Positions 1 to 10,641 of a stretch of DNA of 14,128 nt are shown piece after piece. Source of the stretch: JBOGOC01 sp050747525 (lineage in GTDB: Bacteria > Acidobacteriota > Polarisedimenticolia > JACPZX01 > DASXTC01); NCBI GenBank assembly GCA_050747525.1, contig JBOGOC010000105.1, positions 1 through 14,128 of the forward strand, written 5' to 3'. Numbering within the stretch: position 1 is the stretch's first letter; every line of letters starts with the position of its first letter. Made by a program: the position numbers and the translations under genes. Under the pieces are notes generated by a model. The model was not told where the DNA came from, made no database searches, and was given only the letters and a program-made list of their open reading frames with translations.

Positions 1-1
1 G

Positions 2-1420
<1,419 letters not shown>

Positions 1421-1429
1421 GCCTCCCTC

Positions 1430-2188
1430 TCAGACCCGCCGCGGGCGCGTCGCCGCGCGGGCGGCCAGCGTCTCGCGGATGTGACGCAGGATGTCGTCGG
1501 GCTCCGACAGCTTCCACAAGCAGCCGCTGGCGCCCAGCTCGACGCACCGCATGAAGGCCGCGTCGTCCAGGGCGGCGGTCAGCACCACCACGGGGGTGCG
1601 CGCCTGGAGACGCCGGGCGTCCCGGATCACCTGGTACCCGTCCGGGCCCGCCTTGCGCACTTCCGTGAGCACCAGGTCGTAGTCGCGGGCCTTCAACCGC
1701 CGGGCCGCCTCGGACGCCGTAGTGGCCGTCTCCACCTTGTAGCCGGACTCCCGCAGCATGCCGACGATGCCTTCGCGTGCGTCGCGGCAGTCGTCCACCA
1801 CCAGGACCGACCCGCCCTCGCGCCGGGCGAGAGCCTGCTTCACCGACGACAGGAGTACCGCCGGCACACGCGCCCCCGTTTGCGGCGGCAGAGGCGCCAG
1901 CTCCCACACGCCCGCCTCGTAGGCCCGGCGGCGCGGCTCGCCGGTCAGGGAGGCGGACAGGGCGATGACCCGCGCGGGCGGCCGCTGCCACAAGGCGGCC
2001 TCCACCAGCTCCCACCGGCCCGGCTCTTCCAGCAGCTCCATCACCAGGACCTGGCACGAGCCTGAGGCCAGCAGCCAGAGCGCGGCCGCCGTGTCCTCCG
2101 CGATCTCGATGGCCACGCCCGTGTCGCGCAGCGCCGAGGCAAGTGGGCCCGGGTCGAACCCCTTCGAAGCCACGCACAGCACCGTCAT
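1430..2188 (-). CDS. Tandem receiver-domain protein with Glu at both phospho-acceptor sites
   Basis: This 252-residue protein consists of two receiver (CheY-like) domains and no output domain. The C-terminal receiver (about 126-242) is recognisable: VLVVDD gives acidic pocket D132/D133, T204 sits in VVVLTA, and K226 is the conserved lysine. The phospho-acceptor is replaced by glutamate, E176 in DLVLTEV. The N-terminal domain (about 1-122) is more degenerate: no acidic pair, E51 at the acceptor position, S78 for the Thr, and no conserved lysine. The start is the ATG whose ATGA overlaps the pilS stop, so translation is probably coupled to pilS. An open frame continues upstream to 3508, but only as an antisense-free shadow of pilS in another frame. 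I infer a phosphorylation-independent adaptor or decoy in PilS-PilR signalling. It could instead be a decaying duplicate, but the intact frame and tight coupling argue against that. Confidence 0.88.
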   Translation of the reverse strand: MTVLCVASKGFDPGPLASALRDTGVAIEIAEDTAAALWLLASGSCQVLVMELLEEPGRWELVEAALWQRPPARVIALSASLTGEPRRRAYEAGVWELAPLPPQTGARVPAVLLSSVKQALARREGGSVLVVDDCRDAREGIVGMLRESGYKVETATTASEAARRLKARDYDLVLTEVRKAGPDGYQVIRDARRLQARTPVVVLTAALDDAAFMRCVELGASGCLWKLSEPDDILRHIRETLAARAATRPRRV

Positions 2189-3879
2189 GACGCCCGCCCC
2201 ATGACCACCGCCCTGCGCGCCGTGGTGGCCGACTCGGAGGCCGGCAGCGTCAGCCGCACCTCGGTCCCCTGCCCCACGCGGCTGGAGACGTGGATGCGGC
2301 CTCCGTGCTCCTGGACGATACGGAACACCACCGCCAGCCCCAGCCCCGTGCCCTGCTGGAACGAGCCGCAGAAAGGCTCGAAGGCGCGCTTGAGCTGGGC
2401 GTCGTCCATGCCCATCCCGGTGTCGGTGAAGGACACCAGGATGCGGGAGGCGCCGTCCCGCCTCGCCGCCACCCGCAGGCGGCCGCCGGAGGGCATGGCC
2501 TTGATGGCGTTCTTGGCGAGGTTCCAGAACACCTGCTTCATCATGTTGGCGTCCACCATGGCGAATGCTCCGCCCGGCTCGAAGTCCGTCTCCACGGCGT
2601 GGTTCGGCCCCAGCTCCTCGCTGTTGCGCAGCAGCGTGAGCGACTCGCTGAGCAGAGGCGCGAGATCGGCGGGCTGCGGATCGAACCGTCCGGGCCTGGC
2701 GAACAGCAGGAAGTCGCGGATGATTCCGTCCAGCCGCCTGGACTCGCGCAGCACGATGTCCAGCAGCTCCCCTTCCTCGCCGGCGAGCTGAAGGCTCTTC
2801 TTCAGGATCTGGACCGAACCGGACATCGAGGCCAGCGGGTTGCGTATCTCGTGCGCGATCCCCGCGGCCATCTGCCCCAGCGCGGCCATGTGGTCCTTCA
2901 GCCTCACCTCCTCTTCCAGCGCCTTGATCTCCGTGAGGTCCTGGAACGAGAAGATGTACCCCTGGGGCTGCTCGCTGCCGTCCTTCAGCACGGCGCAGGT
3001 GAATCCCAGGAACACAGCGGCGCCCTCCGTCCGCATCTGGAGATCGAACCGGTGCCGGGGGCGCGTCTCCAGGTGCGCGAGCACGGAGCGCAGGAATCCG
3101 TCCTCGCGCCCCAGGAACGTCTCCATGGACGCCCCTTCCATCTGCGCCAGACGCCGCCCGGTGATCACCTCCGCGCCGTGATTCATGAAGGTGATGCCGC
3201 CCTCGAGGTCGGTGGTGACGATGCCGCTGCTGATGCTGTCGATGATGTTCTTGTTGAGGGTCTGCACCCGCGCCAGCACCTCGCTCTTCTCCTGGAGCTC
3301 GTCGCCCGCCGCCCTCAGCTTGATCGACAGGTAGGACGCGAGGTAGGCGACGGTGAAGAATCCCACGAAGTGGGAGAACAGCGAGTACGCCACGCGCCGG
3401 TCGATGGCCACGGTGTCGGCGGTGGCCCATGACGACCGGGACGCGGCCGCCACGTCGTCCAGCCATCCATAGACGATGAGCACCACCAGAAGGGCGTAGG
3501 ACATCCACGCCCCGGTGGCGGAGGAGAGGGCCCCCGCGCGGCCCAGCATGATGCTGGCCGCGATCACCGGCAGGAAGTAGAGCAGCGAGAAGGGCGAGTC
3601 GATGCCCCCGGTGGCCTGAACGAAGCCCGTGATCAGCAGGATGTCTCCCGCGACCTGCACGATGGTGGAGGCGGGATGGCGGGACCAGAGGGGGTGGAGC
3701 AGGGCGTAGACGATGGTGCCGGCGAACCCGGCCGCCGTCAGCAGGTAGAAGCGATCCGCCGCCAGCAGCGGCTGACCCAGCAGGCGCCCGATGATGAGGC
3801 CGGAGCCGAGCAGCGCCGTGAGCAGGACGGCGCGTCCGATCATCAGGACGGCATTCTGCCTTTGCAGCTCGGCTCTCAC
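2185..3879 (-). CDS. pilS: PilS, membrane sensor histidine kinase with PAS domain
   Basis: PilS is the inner-membrane kinase that phosphorylates PilR. In Pseudomonas it responds to the amount of pilin in the membrane. The 564-residue protein has six predicted membrane helices (roughly 11-34, 44-62, 72-90, 98-113, 117-139 and 164-186). A short coiled linker follows, then a PAS domain (about 205-325). The HisKA domain has phospho-acceptor H343 in GIAHEIRNPLASMSG. The HATPase domain has the N box NLAKNAIKA (453-461), G1 DTGMG (486-490) and G2 GTGLGLA (510-516). All catalytic motifs are intact. The start is a GTG with GGAGG ten bases upstream. The gene lies 63 bases after pilC, an interval holding a strong hairpin, and its stop overlaps the next gene by ATGA. 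Six helices plus PAS next to pilR make PilS the best name over a generic NtrB-like kinase. Confidence 0.93.
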   Translation of the reverse strand: MRAELQRQNAVLMIGRAVLLTALLGSGLIIGRLLGQPLLAADRFYLLTAAGFAGTIVYALLHPLWSRHPASTIVQVAGDILLITGFVQATGGIDSPFSLLYFLPVIAASIMLGRAGALSSATGAWMSYALLVVLIVYGWLDDVAAASRSSWATADTVAIDRRVAYSLFSHFVGFFTVAYLASYLSIKLRAAGDELQEKSEVLARVQTLNKNIIDSISSGIVTTDLEGGITFMNHGAEVITGRRLAQMEGASMETFLGREDGFLRSVLAHLETRPRHRFDLQMRTEGAAVFLGFTCAVLKDGSEQPQGYIFSFQDLTEIKALEEEVRLKDHMAALGQMAAGIAHEIRNPLASMSGSVQILKKSLQLAGEEGELLDIVLRESRRLDGIIRDFLLFARPGRFDPQPADLAPLLSESLTLLRNSEELGPNHAVETDFEPGGAFAMVDANMMKQVFWNLAKNAIKAMPSGGRLRVAARRDGASRILVSFTDTGMGMDDAQLKRAFEPFCGSFQQGTGLGLAVVFRIVQEHGGRIHVSSRVGQGTEVRLTLPASESATTARRAVVMGRAS

Positions 3880-3906
3880 GCTGGGAGATCCTCCGGGAAG
3901 CCGCGG

Positions 3907-3935
3907 GGAGCCCGGCCGTGACCGCGCCGGGCTCC
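3907..3935 (-). other. Strong stem-loop between pilC and pilS
   Basis: A perfect 10-base inverted repeat, GGAGCCCGGC at 3907-3916 and GCCGGGCTCC at 3926-3935, has a 9-base loop. It lies in the 63 bases between the pilC stop and the pilS start. There is no T-rich run after it in the direction of transcription, so it does not look like a classical intrinsic terminator. It may serve as an RNA processing or stability element, or as a partial attenuator separating expression of the motor genes from the regulators. The repeat is seen directly; the role is inferred. Confidence 0.5.
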
Positions 3936-3942
3936 AGCGGCG

Positions 3943-5154
3943 TCAGGGCATGATGCTGATGAGGCTGAAGATCGGCATGTACATCGCGATGACGATGCCG
4001 CCGATCATCACACCCAGGAACGAGATCATGATCGGCTCGAGCAGGGTCAGCAGCCCCGCCACCGCGTCGTCCACCTCGTCGTCGTAGAAGTCGGCGATCT
4101 TGGACAGCATGGTGTCGAGGGCGCCGGTCTGCTCACCCACGGCAATCATCTGGGTGACCATCGCGGGGAAGACTTCGGTCTCGCGCAGCGGCTCGGAGAT
4201 CGTCCTGCCCGCCTCGATGCTGGCGCGGGTCTTCATGATGGCCGCCTGGACGACGGCGTTGCCCGCCGTCTTCCCGGTGATGGTGAGCGCGTCCAGAATC
4301 GGCACGCCCGAGGAGATCATCGTTCCCAGGGTGCGGCAGAAGCGAGCCACGGCGATCTTCCGCAGCAGGATCCCGACGATGGGCAGGCGCAGCATGATGC
4401 CGTCGACCTTGTAGCGGCCCGCCTCCGTCGCGTAGAAGGGCCGGAAGCCGAACCAGTACGCGGCGGCCATGGCCACGAACAGCGGGATGGAGAAGCGCTG
4501 CATGAAGTTGCTGAGCCCGATCACGATGCGCGTGGGCAGCGGCAGCGCCGACCCGCCTCCCAGGTTCTGGAAGAGGGCCGCGAACACGGGGATGACGAAG
4601 GTCAGGATGACCCAGATGACGCCCACGGCGATGGTGATGACGGCGACCGGGTAGATCATCGCCTTCTTGACCGACGCGCGGAGCTTGACCGCCTTCTCGA
4701 TGTGCTCGGACAGCCTCTGGAGAATGGTGTCGAGGATACCGCCCGCCTCGCCGGCGGCCACCATGTTGCAGAACAGCTCGTCGAACACCTTGGGGTGCTT
4801 GCGCAAGGCATCGGCCAGCGTGGAGCCCGACTCGACGTCCTGCCGGACCTGGAAGAGCACCTTCTGGAACGAGCGGTTGACCTGCTGCGTGCCCAGAATC
4901 TCTAGGCACTGCACCATGGGCAGCCCGGCGTCGATCATGACCGAGAACTGCCGCGTGAAGATGGCGATCTCTTTCTGGGTGACGCCCCCGCCCATCTTGG
5001 GCAGGGCGATCTCCTTGCCCCGCTCGGTCACCGCCGTCACGATGATCTGCTGCTTGCGCAGCATCGAGATGACGGCCTCCTTGGTTTCGGCCACCATCAC
5101 GCCTTCCTGCACCGCGCCGCCGCGGCTCTTGCCCTTCCACGAGTACTGCGCCAT
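3943..5154 (-). CDS. pilC: PilC, type IV pilus inner-membrane platform protein (GspF family)
   Basis: PilC is the integral membrane platform on which the PilB and PilT ATPases act to add or remove pilin subunits. The 403-residue length is typical. Two T2SSF repeats are visible, about 67-190 and 270-392. They carry the paired GEAGG (135-139) and GEQTG (340-344) motifs and the matching segments RQFSVMIDAGLP and CRTLGTMISSGVP. Membrane helices fall at about 168-195, 222-237 and 370-396. The N-terminal part, beginning MAQYSWKGKSRGG, is the usual cytoplasmic segment. The ATG is preceded by a near-ideal Shine-Dalgarno, AAGGAGG, five bases away. It follows pilT by 32 bases in the same operon. GspF of a type II secretion system is the only alternative, and the neighbouring pilT makes a pilus assignment much more likely. 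Confidence 0.95.
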   Translation of the reverse strand: MAQYSWKGKSRGGAVQEGVMVAETKEAVISMLRKQQIIVTAVTERGKEIALPKMGGGVTQKEIAIFTRQFSVMIDAGLPMVQCLEILGTQQVNRSFQKVLFQVRQDVESGSTLADALRKHPKVFDELFCNMVAAGEAGGILDTILQRLSEHIEKAVKLRASVKKAMIYPVAVITIAVGVIWVILTFVIPVFAALFQNLGGGSALPLPTRIVIGLSNFMQRFSIPLFVAMAAAYWFGFRPFYATEAGRYKVDGIMLRLPIVGILLRKIAVARFCRTLGTMISSGVPILDALTITGKTAGNAVVQAAIMKTRASIEAGRTISEPLRETEVFPAMVTQMIAVGEQTGALDTMLSKIADFYDDEVDDAVAGLLTLLEPIMISFLGVMIGGIVIAMYMPIFSLISIMP

Positions 5155-5159
5155 CGACT

Positions 5160-5166
5160 CCTCCTT
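5160..5166 (-). promoter_or_regulatory. Strong ribosome binding site of pilC
   Basis: AAGGAGG on the minus strand lies five bases before the pilC ATG. It is the best Shine-Dalgarno match in the operon and confirms the start of pilC. Confidence 0.75.
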
Positions 5167-5186
5167 GCGCCTGTGCGGGCCGCCGA

Positions 5187-6308
5187 TCAGGCCTTGCGGA
5201 CGGCCTGCGGGATGCCGGGCGCGGGCTGGTTGATCAGGCCGGCACCCCTGTTGATCATGTCCTGCAGCTCATCCACGTTGCTCGAGCGTGACAGCGCCGT
5301 CTGCAGGCTGATCTGCTTCTTGAAGTAGAGTGTCGCCAGGGACTGGTTGAAGGTCTGCATGCCGAACTTCGACTGACCCGACTGCATCATCGCGTAGATC
5401 TGGTGGACCTTGTCCTCGCGGATCAGGTTCCTCACCGCGGAATTGGGCACCATGATCTCCATGGCCAGCGCGCGGCCCTGATTGTTGGCCTTGGGCAGCA
5501 GCGACTGGCACATGATCCCCTCCATCACGAACGAGAGCTGGGCGCGCACCTGCGACTGCTGGTGCGAGGGGAACACGTCGATGATGCGGTTGATGGTCTG
5601 CACGGCCGAGTTGGTGTGCAACGTGGCGAAGGTCAGGTGCCCGGTCTCGGAGATGCGCAGCGCGGCCTCGATGGTCTCCAGGTCGCGCATCTCGCCGATG
5701 AGCACGACATCGGGGTCCTGGCGCAGCACCGACCTCAGGGCGTTGGTGAACGAGTGCGTGTCGGCGTGCAGCTCCCGCTGGTTGACCATGCACTTCTTGT
5801 GCGAGTGCAGGTACTCCACCGGGTCCTCGATGGTCACGATGTGCTCGTGGCGCTCCTGGTTGACCTTGTCCAGCATGGCCGCCAGAGTGGTCGACTTTCC
5901 CGACCCGGTCGGGCCGGTCACCAGGATCAGGCCGCGCGGCTTCTCGCAGAGCTTGGCCACCACGTCGGGCAGGCCCAGCTCCTTGAAGCTCTTGATCTCC
6001 CAGGGGATGGTGCGGAACGCTCCCGCCACGGCGCCGCGCTGGCTGTAGATGTTGGCGCGGAAGCGGGCCAGCCCCTTGATGCCGAAGGACAGGTCCAGCT
6101 CGAAGGTCTCCTCGAAGCGCTGCTTCTGGTTGTCGGTGAGCACCGAGTAGCACAGCTGCTTGGTCTCGGGGGCCCCAAGCGGCGGCAGCTGCAGCGGGAT
6201 GAGCTTGCCGTCGATGCGGATCTGCGGCGGCGAATTGGTCGTGACGTGCAGATCGGTACCACCCTGTTCCACGAGCGTCTTGAGAAGCTGGTGCAGCGTG
6301 ACCGTCAT
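5187..6308 (-). CDS. pilT: PilT, type IV pilus retraction ATPase
   Basis: PilT is the hexameric cytoplasmic ATPase that powers pilus retraction and hence twitching motility. The 373-residue protein has the N-terminal PAS-like domain (about 1-100; TDLHVTTNSPPQIRIDGK is the family signature). The ATPase core has Walker A GPTGSGKST (132-140), Asp box TIEDPVEY (159-166), Walker B VVLIGEMRD (201-209) and His box ETGHLTFATLHTN (221-233). The C-terminal AVRNLIRE (291-298) matches the AIRNLIRE motif specific to PilT and needed for retraction. The start chosen is the ATG eight bases after the pilB stop, preceded by GGGGGTG. The open frame runs further upstream to 6638, but only inside pilB. The C terminus ends in a short Pro/Ala-containing tail. 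PilU is an alternative, but the position between pilB and pilC is the standard one for pilT. Confidence 0.95.
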   Translation of the reverse strand: MTVTLHQLLKTLVEQGGTDLHVTTNSPPQIRIDGKLIPLQLPPLGAPETKQLCYSVLTDNQKQRFEETFELDLSFGIKGLARFRANIYSQRGAVAGAFRTIPWEIKSFKELGLPDVVAKLCEKPRGLILVTGPTGSGKSTTLAAMLDKVNQERHEHIVTIEDPVEYLHSHKKCMVNQRELHADTHSFTNALRSVLRQDPDVVLIGEMRDLETIEAALRISETGHLTFATLHTNSAVQTINRIIDVFPSHQQSQVRAQLSFVMEGIMCQSLLPKANNQGRALAMEIMVPNSAVRNLIREDKVHQIYAMMQSGQSKFGMQTFNQSLATLYFKKQISLQTALSRSSNVDELQDMINRGAGLINQPAPGIPQAVRKA

Positions 6309-6316
6309 GACACCCC

Positions 6317-8041
<1,725 letters not shown>

Positions 8042-8218
8042 CGAGCTCCTTCCGAGGGAGTCCGGAGGTGCGATTCAGGGGCAGCCGACCGATCCGTGTG
8101 GCGCCAGGCGGGTGGTCCCCGGATTGCGGGGGCAGAAAGTTATGTCGAGTGACACTTTTGTCAAGCCAACGCGAGTCGCTGTGAGGAAAGGACTTGACCC
8201 GCTTTTGAAGCCGCGCGC
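8042..8218 (-). promoter_or_regulatory. Upstream region of the pil operon with candidate promoter and operator
   Basis: These 177 bases lie between the metallophosphoesterase stop and the pilB start and hold no convincing gene. They are locally AT-richer around 8136-8165. Read on the minus strand, TTGACA (8159-8164) is a perfect -35 match. The possible -10 hexamers downstream, CATAAC or TAACTT, are weak or at 14 to 16 bases spacing, so the promoter is tentative. A CCCCG/CGGGG stem with a five-base loop lies at 8117-8131, and the palindrome TGGCGCCA at 8099-8106. I found no GG-N10-GC sigma-54 promoter and no GEMM-type riboswitch motif. Confidence 0.35.
8150..8163. repeat. Inverted repeat TGACA-N4-TGTCA upstream of pilB
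   Basis: TGACA CTTT TGTCA is a perfect five-base inverted repeat with a four-base centre. It overlaps the only TTGACA box in the pilB upstream region. A third half-site-like TGTC lies next to it at 8144-8147. This is the layout of a small dimeric repressor or activator site. The repeat is seen directly; the operator role is inferred. Confidence 0.35.
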
Positions 8219-8956
8219 CTAGACGCCCAGGGCGAGGCGCCCCTCCAGGACCCGCGGCAGGCCTGCGGAAACGATGGCCGCCCTGGCCCCTCTCACGTCG
8301 TAGGCGACGCGCACGATCTCCACGGTGGCGGTGGCGTCATCGTGCAGGGCATACGAAGCCCGCGGCTCGTGGTCGCGCGGCTGACCGATAGAACCCGGAT
8401 TCAGCAGACAGCGCCTGCCCCGCGGCAGCGCCACCACACCTCCCTGCGCCAGGAGGAGGGCGCTCGGCCGCTGGCCGGTGCCGGCCATGAACAGGCCCGC
8501 GAAGTGGGTGTGCCCGAACAGCGCCAGAGGCTCGGTGCAGGCCGACATGGCCTCCTGGGCATCGGTCTCTCCCAGGATGTAGGCCTCCTCGTCGCGAGGG
8601 CTGCCATGCGACAGCAGGAGCCCTCCCGCGTTCACGGGCCCTTCCGGCAGCATGCGCAGCCAGGCCCGGTTGTCGGGCGTCAGGGCCGCCCGCGTCCAGG
8701 CCAGGGCCTCCCGGGCGGCGTCGTTGAACGACTCGCCGTCGGAGATGTCGCACGCCGCCTTGTCGTGGTTGCCGCGCACGAAGGCGCAGCCGGCGAGATC
8801 CCGCAGGCGATCGATGACCTCGTTGGGATGGGCCCCGTAGCCGACGAGGTCCCCCAGGCAGACGACCCGGTCGTATCCGCGCCGCCGGGCATCGGCCAGC
8901 ACCGCGTCGGTGGCGTGCACATTGGCGTGAAGATCGCTGAGAATGAGGGTGCGCAC
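8219..8956 (-). CDS. Calcineurin-like metallophosphoesterase
   Basis: This 245-residue cytoplasmic protein is a two-metal phosphoesterase. The five signature blocks are present: SDLHAN with D8 and H10, GDLVGYG with D36, GNHD with N63 and H64, SHGSP with H117, and GHTH with H149 and H151. The motif spacing and the LNPGSIGQPRD segment place it in the small bacterial group often annotated as YfcE-like phosphodiesterase or as an ApaH-like protein. Substrates in this group range from cyclic nucleotides to phosphoproteins, and the sequence does not choose between them. The start is a GTG with GGAGG only one base upstream, which is too close for normal use. The in-frame alternative is an ATT two codons earlier, just after a TAG. 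It sits upstream of pilB on the same strand and divergent from the secreted protein gene. A link to the pili is not shown. Confidence 0.88.
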   Translation of the reverse strand: MRTLILSDLHANVHATDAVLADARRRGYDRVVCLGDLVGYGAHPNEVIDRLRDLAGCAFVRGNHDKAACDISDGESFNDAAREALAWTRAALTPDNRAWLRMLPEGPVNAGGLLLSHGSPRDEEAYILGETDAQEAMSACTEPLALFGHTHFAGLFMAGTGQRPSALLLAQGGVVALPRGRRCLLNPGSIGQPRDHEPRASYALHDDATATVEIVRVAYDVRGARAAIVSAGLPRVLEGRLALGV

Positions 8957-9030
8957 GCCTCCAATCTACCGGCCGTGCGGGGCACCGGCAACCGTGGACA
9001 GCCACCCCCTGCCGGCTCTACGATGAGGCC
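8957..9030. promoter_or_regulatory. Divergent intergenic region
   Basis: These 74 bases separate two divergent starts, the phosphoesterase (GTG at 8956) and the secreted protein (ATG at 9031). The region must hold both promoters, but I cannot assign hexamers with confidence. GAGG close to the plus-strand ATG is the only ribosome-site-like sequence for that gene. Confidence 0.3.
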
Positions 9031-10641
9031 ATGCGCCGCGCCGTGGCACTGGGAGCCTGGATTGCCGGTGCCGCCCTGGCTCCCCTCCATGCCCAGGTGA
9101 CCGATCCCGAGCCGCGCATCCCCATCGCGCGGGTCTCGCGCCCGCCCCTGCGTGAGACGGTCACCCTTCCGGAGTTCGAGGTGAGCATCCGGCGCGTCAC
9201 GGGCGACAACAAGGACAAGCTGTGCCTGCCCGGCCGTCCCTGCCCCGATCCGCGGGCCAACTGGGGCACCCACTCGACCCATCACGGCTTCAAGGACCAG
9301 CCGTGGAACGCCGACGAGTCGCTCCTCTGGCTCCGCAACACCGGGGCGAATGCCTGGCCCACGGGGTTGATGCTCGACGCGATCACCTACGCTCCGGCCG
9401 GCGTCTGCCCCGAATACAGCTCGGTGCTGCAGGGAGGGGACGACCGCTGGCACCCCGACCCCGCACGCAAGAACGTGCGCGTGGCGGTGAGCGGCCGGGC
9501 TCCCAAGCGGCTCGTCTGGTACGACGTGGTGGCCTGCCGGCTCCTCGAAGAAGCGTGGATTCCCGCCGAGAGCGGCTTCACCGCGAGCGGCATCGGCGAC
9601 GGCGAGGGGAATCTCTCCGCGGACGGGCGCTACACGTTCCTGCACGACCGGGAACGGCTACTGGGACGCCTGGTCGACATGCGCCCCACCCGGCCCTGCC
9701 CCGTGGGGGCTCCGCCCTCGGGAGGGATGTGCTTCGGACCGGTGATCCCGCTGGCGTGCGGCGTGGCGGGCGTCACCTGCTCGATCGGCCACAGCGGCAT
9801 CACCCCCTCCGGAGCCCGCGTGGTGGTGAAGTACGCAGTCAAGGGAAAGGAAGGCGGCAAGGACGACATGCTGCGCGTCTACGACACCGATCTGGCCAGA
9901 CTCACTCTCACCCCGCGGCGCTTTCCCATGGATCCGCCCTGCCGGGCCACCAGCGACATCCCCACCGAGCCGGGACGCGAGGGGTTCATCTTCCGTCTGG
10001 CGCATGAGGACCTTGCTTCCAACCCCTTCGAGGGGGGACGCGAGTACGCCATCGGGGCCCGCCGCAAGGCGTGCGGCGACGATCCGATGAACCGCGTGGT
10101 GATGGTGGACCTGGAGACGGGCGCGGCCACGCCGATCTCGATGGGAGACCCGCGCACGGAGGCCGCGCCTCATCACGTGAGCGCGCGGGCCTCGCGACGT
10201 CCCGGCTGGGTGTACGTCACCTACCGCAGCGACTCGCGCTGCGTGAGCCTCTCGGCCTGCCGGTTCAGCGACGAGGTGGTGGCGTTGAGGATGTCCGGCG
10301 GGAGCGGCCGGGCCTGCGAGCGGTACGGGCACGTGCGATCGGATCTGGACGTGGCCAAGGGGGACGACGACGATGAGGGGCACGCGGTGCCGTCGCTCGA
10401 CGGGAGGCACATCCTCTTCCGGTCCACCTGGAGCCGGGCGGACGCCTGCTCCCCTCCGTTGTCCTGCAGCCCGACGGGACAGATCAACGCCTACGTGATG
10501 GAGAAGGTGATCGCGGACAAGGCCACGGCCCCGCCGTCAGCTCCTGCGGGAGGCAAGCCAGGCGGCGATGTCCGACGCGATCTCCTGAGAGCTCCGGTGC
10601 CCCGCGTCGATGCGGAAGACGGCCGACCGGTACCCCGGTAG
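9031..10641 (+). CDS. Secreted cysteine-rich protein of unknown function, propeller-like
   Basis: I do not recognise a named family for this 536-residue protein. The N terminus is a clear signal peptide: MRR, a hydrophobic stretch to about residue 19, and LHA before Q22 as the probable cleavage site. The mature part has no membrane helix. Three short segments, SADGRY (196-201), TPSGARVVV (258-266) and SLDGRHILF (455-463), resemble the S-x-DG-+ turns of TolB/PD40-type beta-propeller blades. The W-x-AD segment near 92-95 fits the same pattern. There are 15 cysteines, several in close pairs (65/71, 243/250, 404/410, 473/479), suggesting disulfides in the periplasm or outside the cell. After about residue 495 the sequence becomes a Pro/Ala/Gly/Arg tail that overlaps aroK on the other strand. 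It is the only plus-strand gene in the window. The coding call is well supported; the propeller fold is a guess. Confidence 0.82.
   Translation: MRRAVALGAWIAGAALAPLHAQVTDPEPRIPIARVSRPPLRETVTLPEFEVSIRRVTGDNKDKLCLPGRPCPDPRANWGTHSTHHGFKDQPWNADESLLWLRNTGANAWPTGLMLDAITYAPAGVCPEYSSVLQGGDDRWHPDPARKNVRVAVSGRAPKRLVWYDVVACRLLEEAWIPAESGFTASGIGDGEGNLSADGRYTFLHDRERLLGRLVDMRPTRPCPVGAPPSGGMCFGPVIPLACGVAGVTCSIGHSGITPSGARVVVKYAVKGKEGGKDDMLRVYDTDLARLTLTPRRFPMDPPCRATSDIPTEPGREGFIFRLAHEDLASNPFEGGREYAIGARRKACGDDPMNRVVMVDLETGAATPISMGDPRTEAAPHHVSARASRRPGWVYVTYRSDSRCVSLSACRFSDEVVALRMSGGSGRACERYGHVRSDLDVAKGDDDDEGHAVPSLDGRHILFRSTWSRADACSPPLSCSPTGQINAYVMEKVIADKATAPPSAPAGGKPGGDVRRDLLRAPVPRVDAEDGRPVPR

Noticed and set aside
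2189..3508. N-terminal extension of the tandem receiver protein
   Set aside because: The extension is an out-of-frame reading of pilS; the ATG at 2188 overlaps the pilS stop and begins the receiver fold.
8042..8218. Possible GEMM (c-di-GMP or cGAMP) riboswitch or sigma-54 promoter before pilB
   Set aside because: I looked for the conserved GEMM core and tetraloop-receptor sequences and for GG-N10-GC; neither is present, the nearest match having 11 bases between GG and GC.
9023..9025. ATG upstream of the secreted protein start
   Set aside because: It is eight bases upstream, out of frame with the signal peptide reading.
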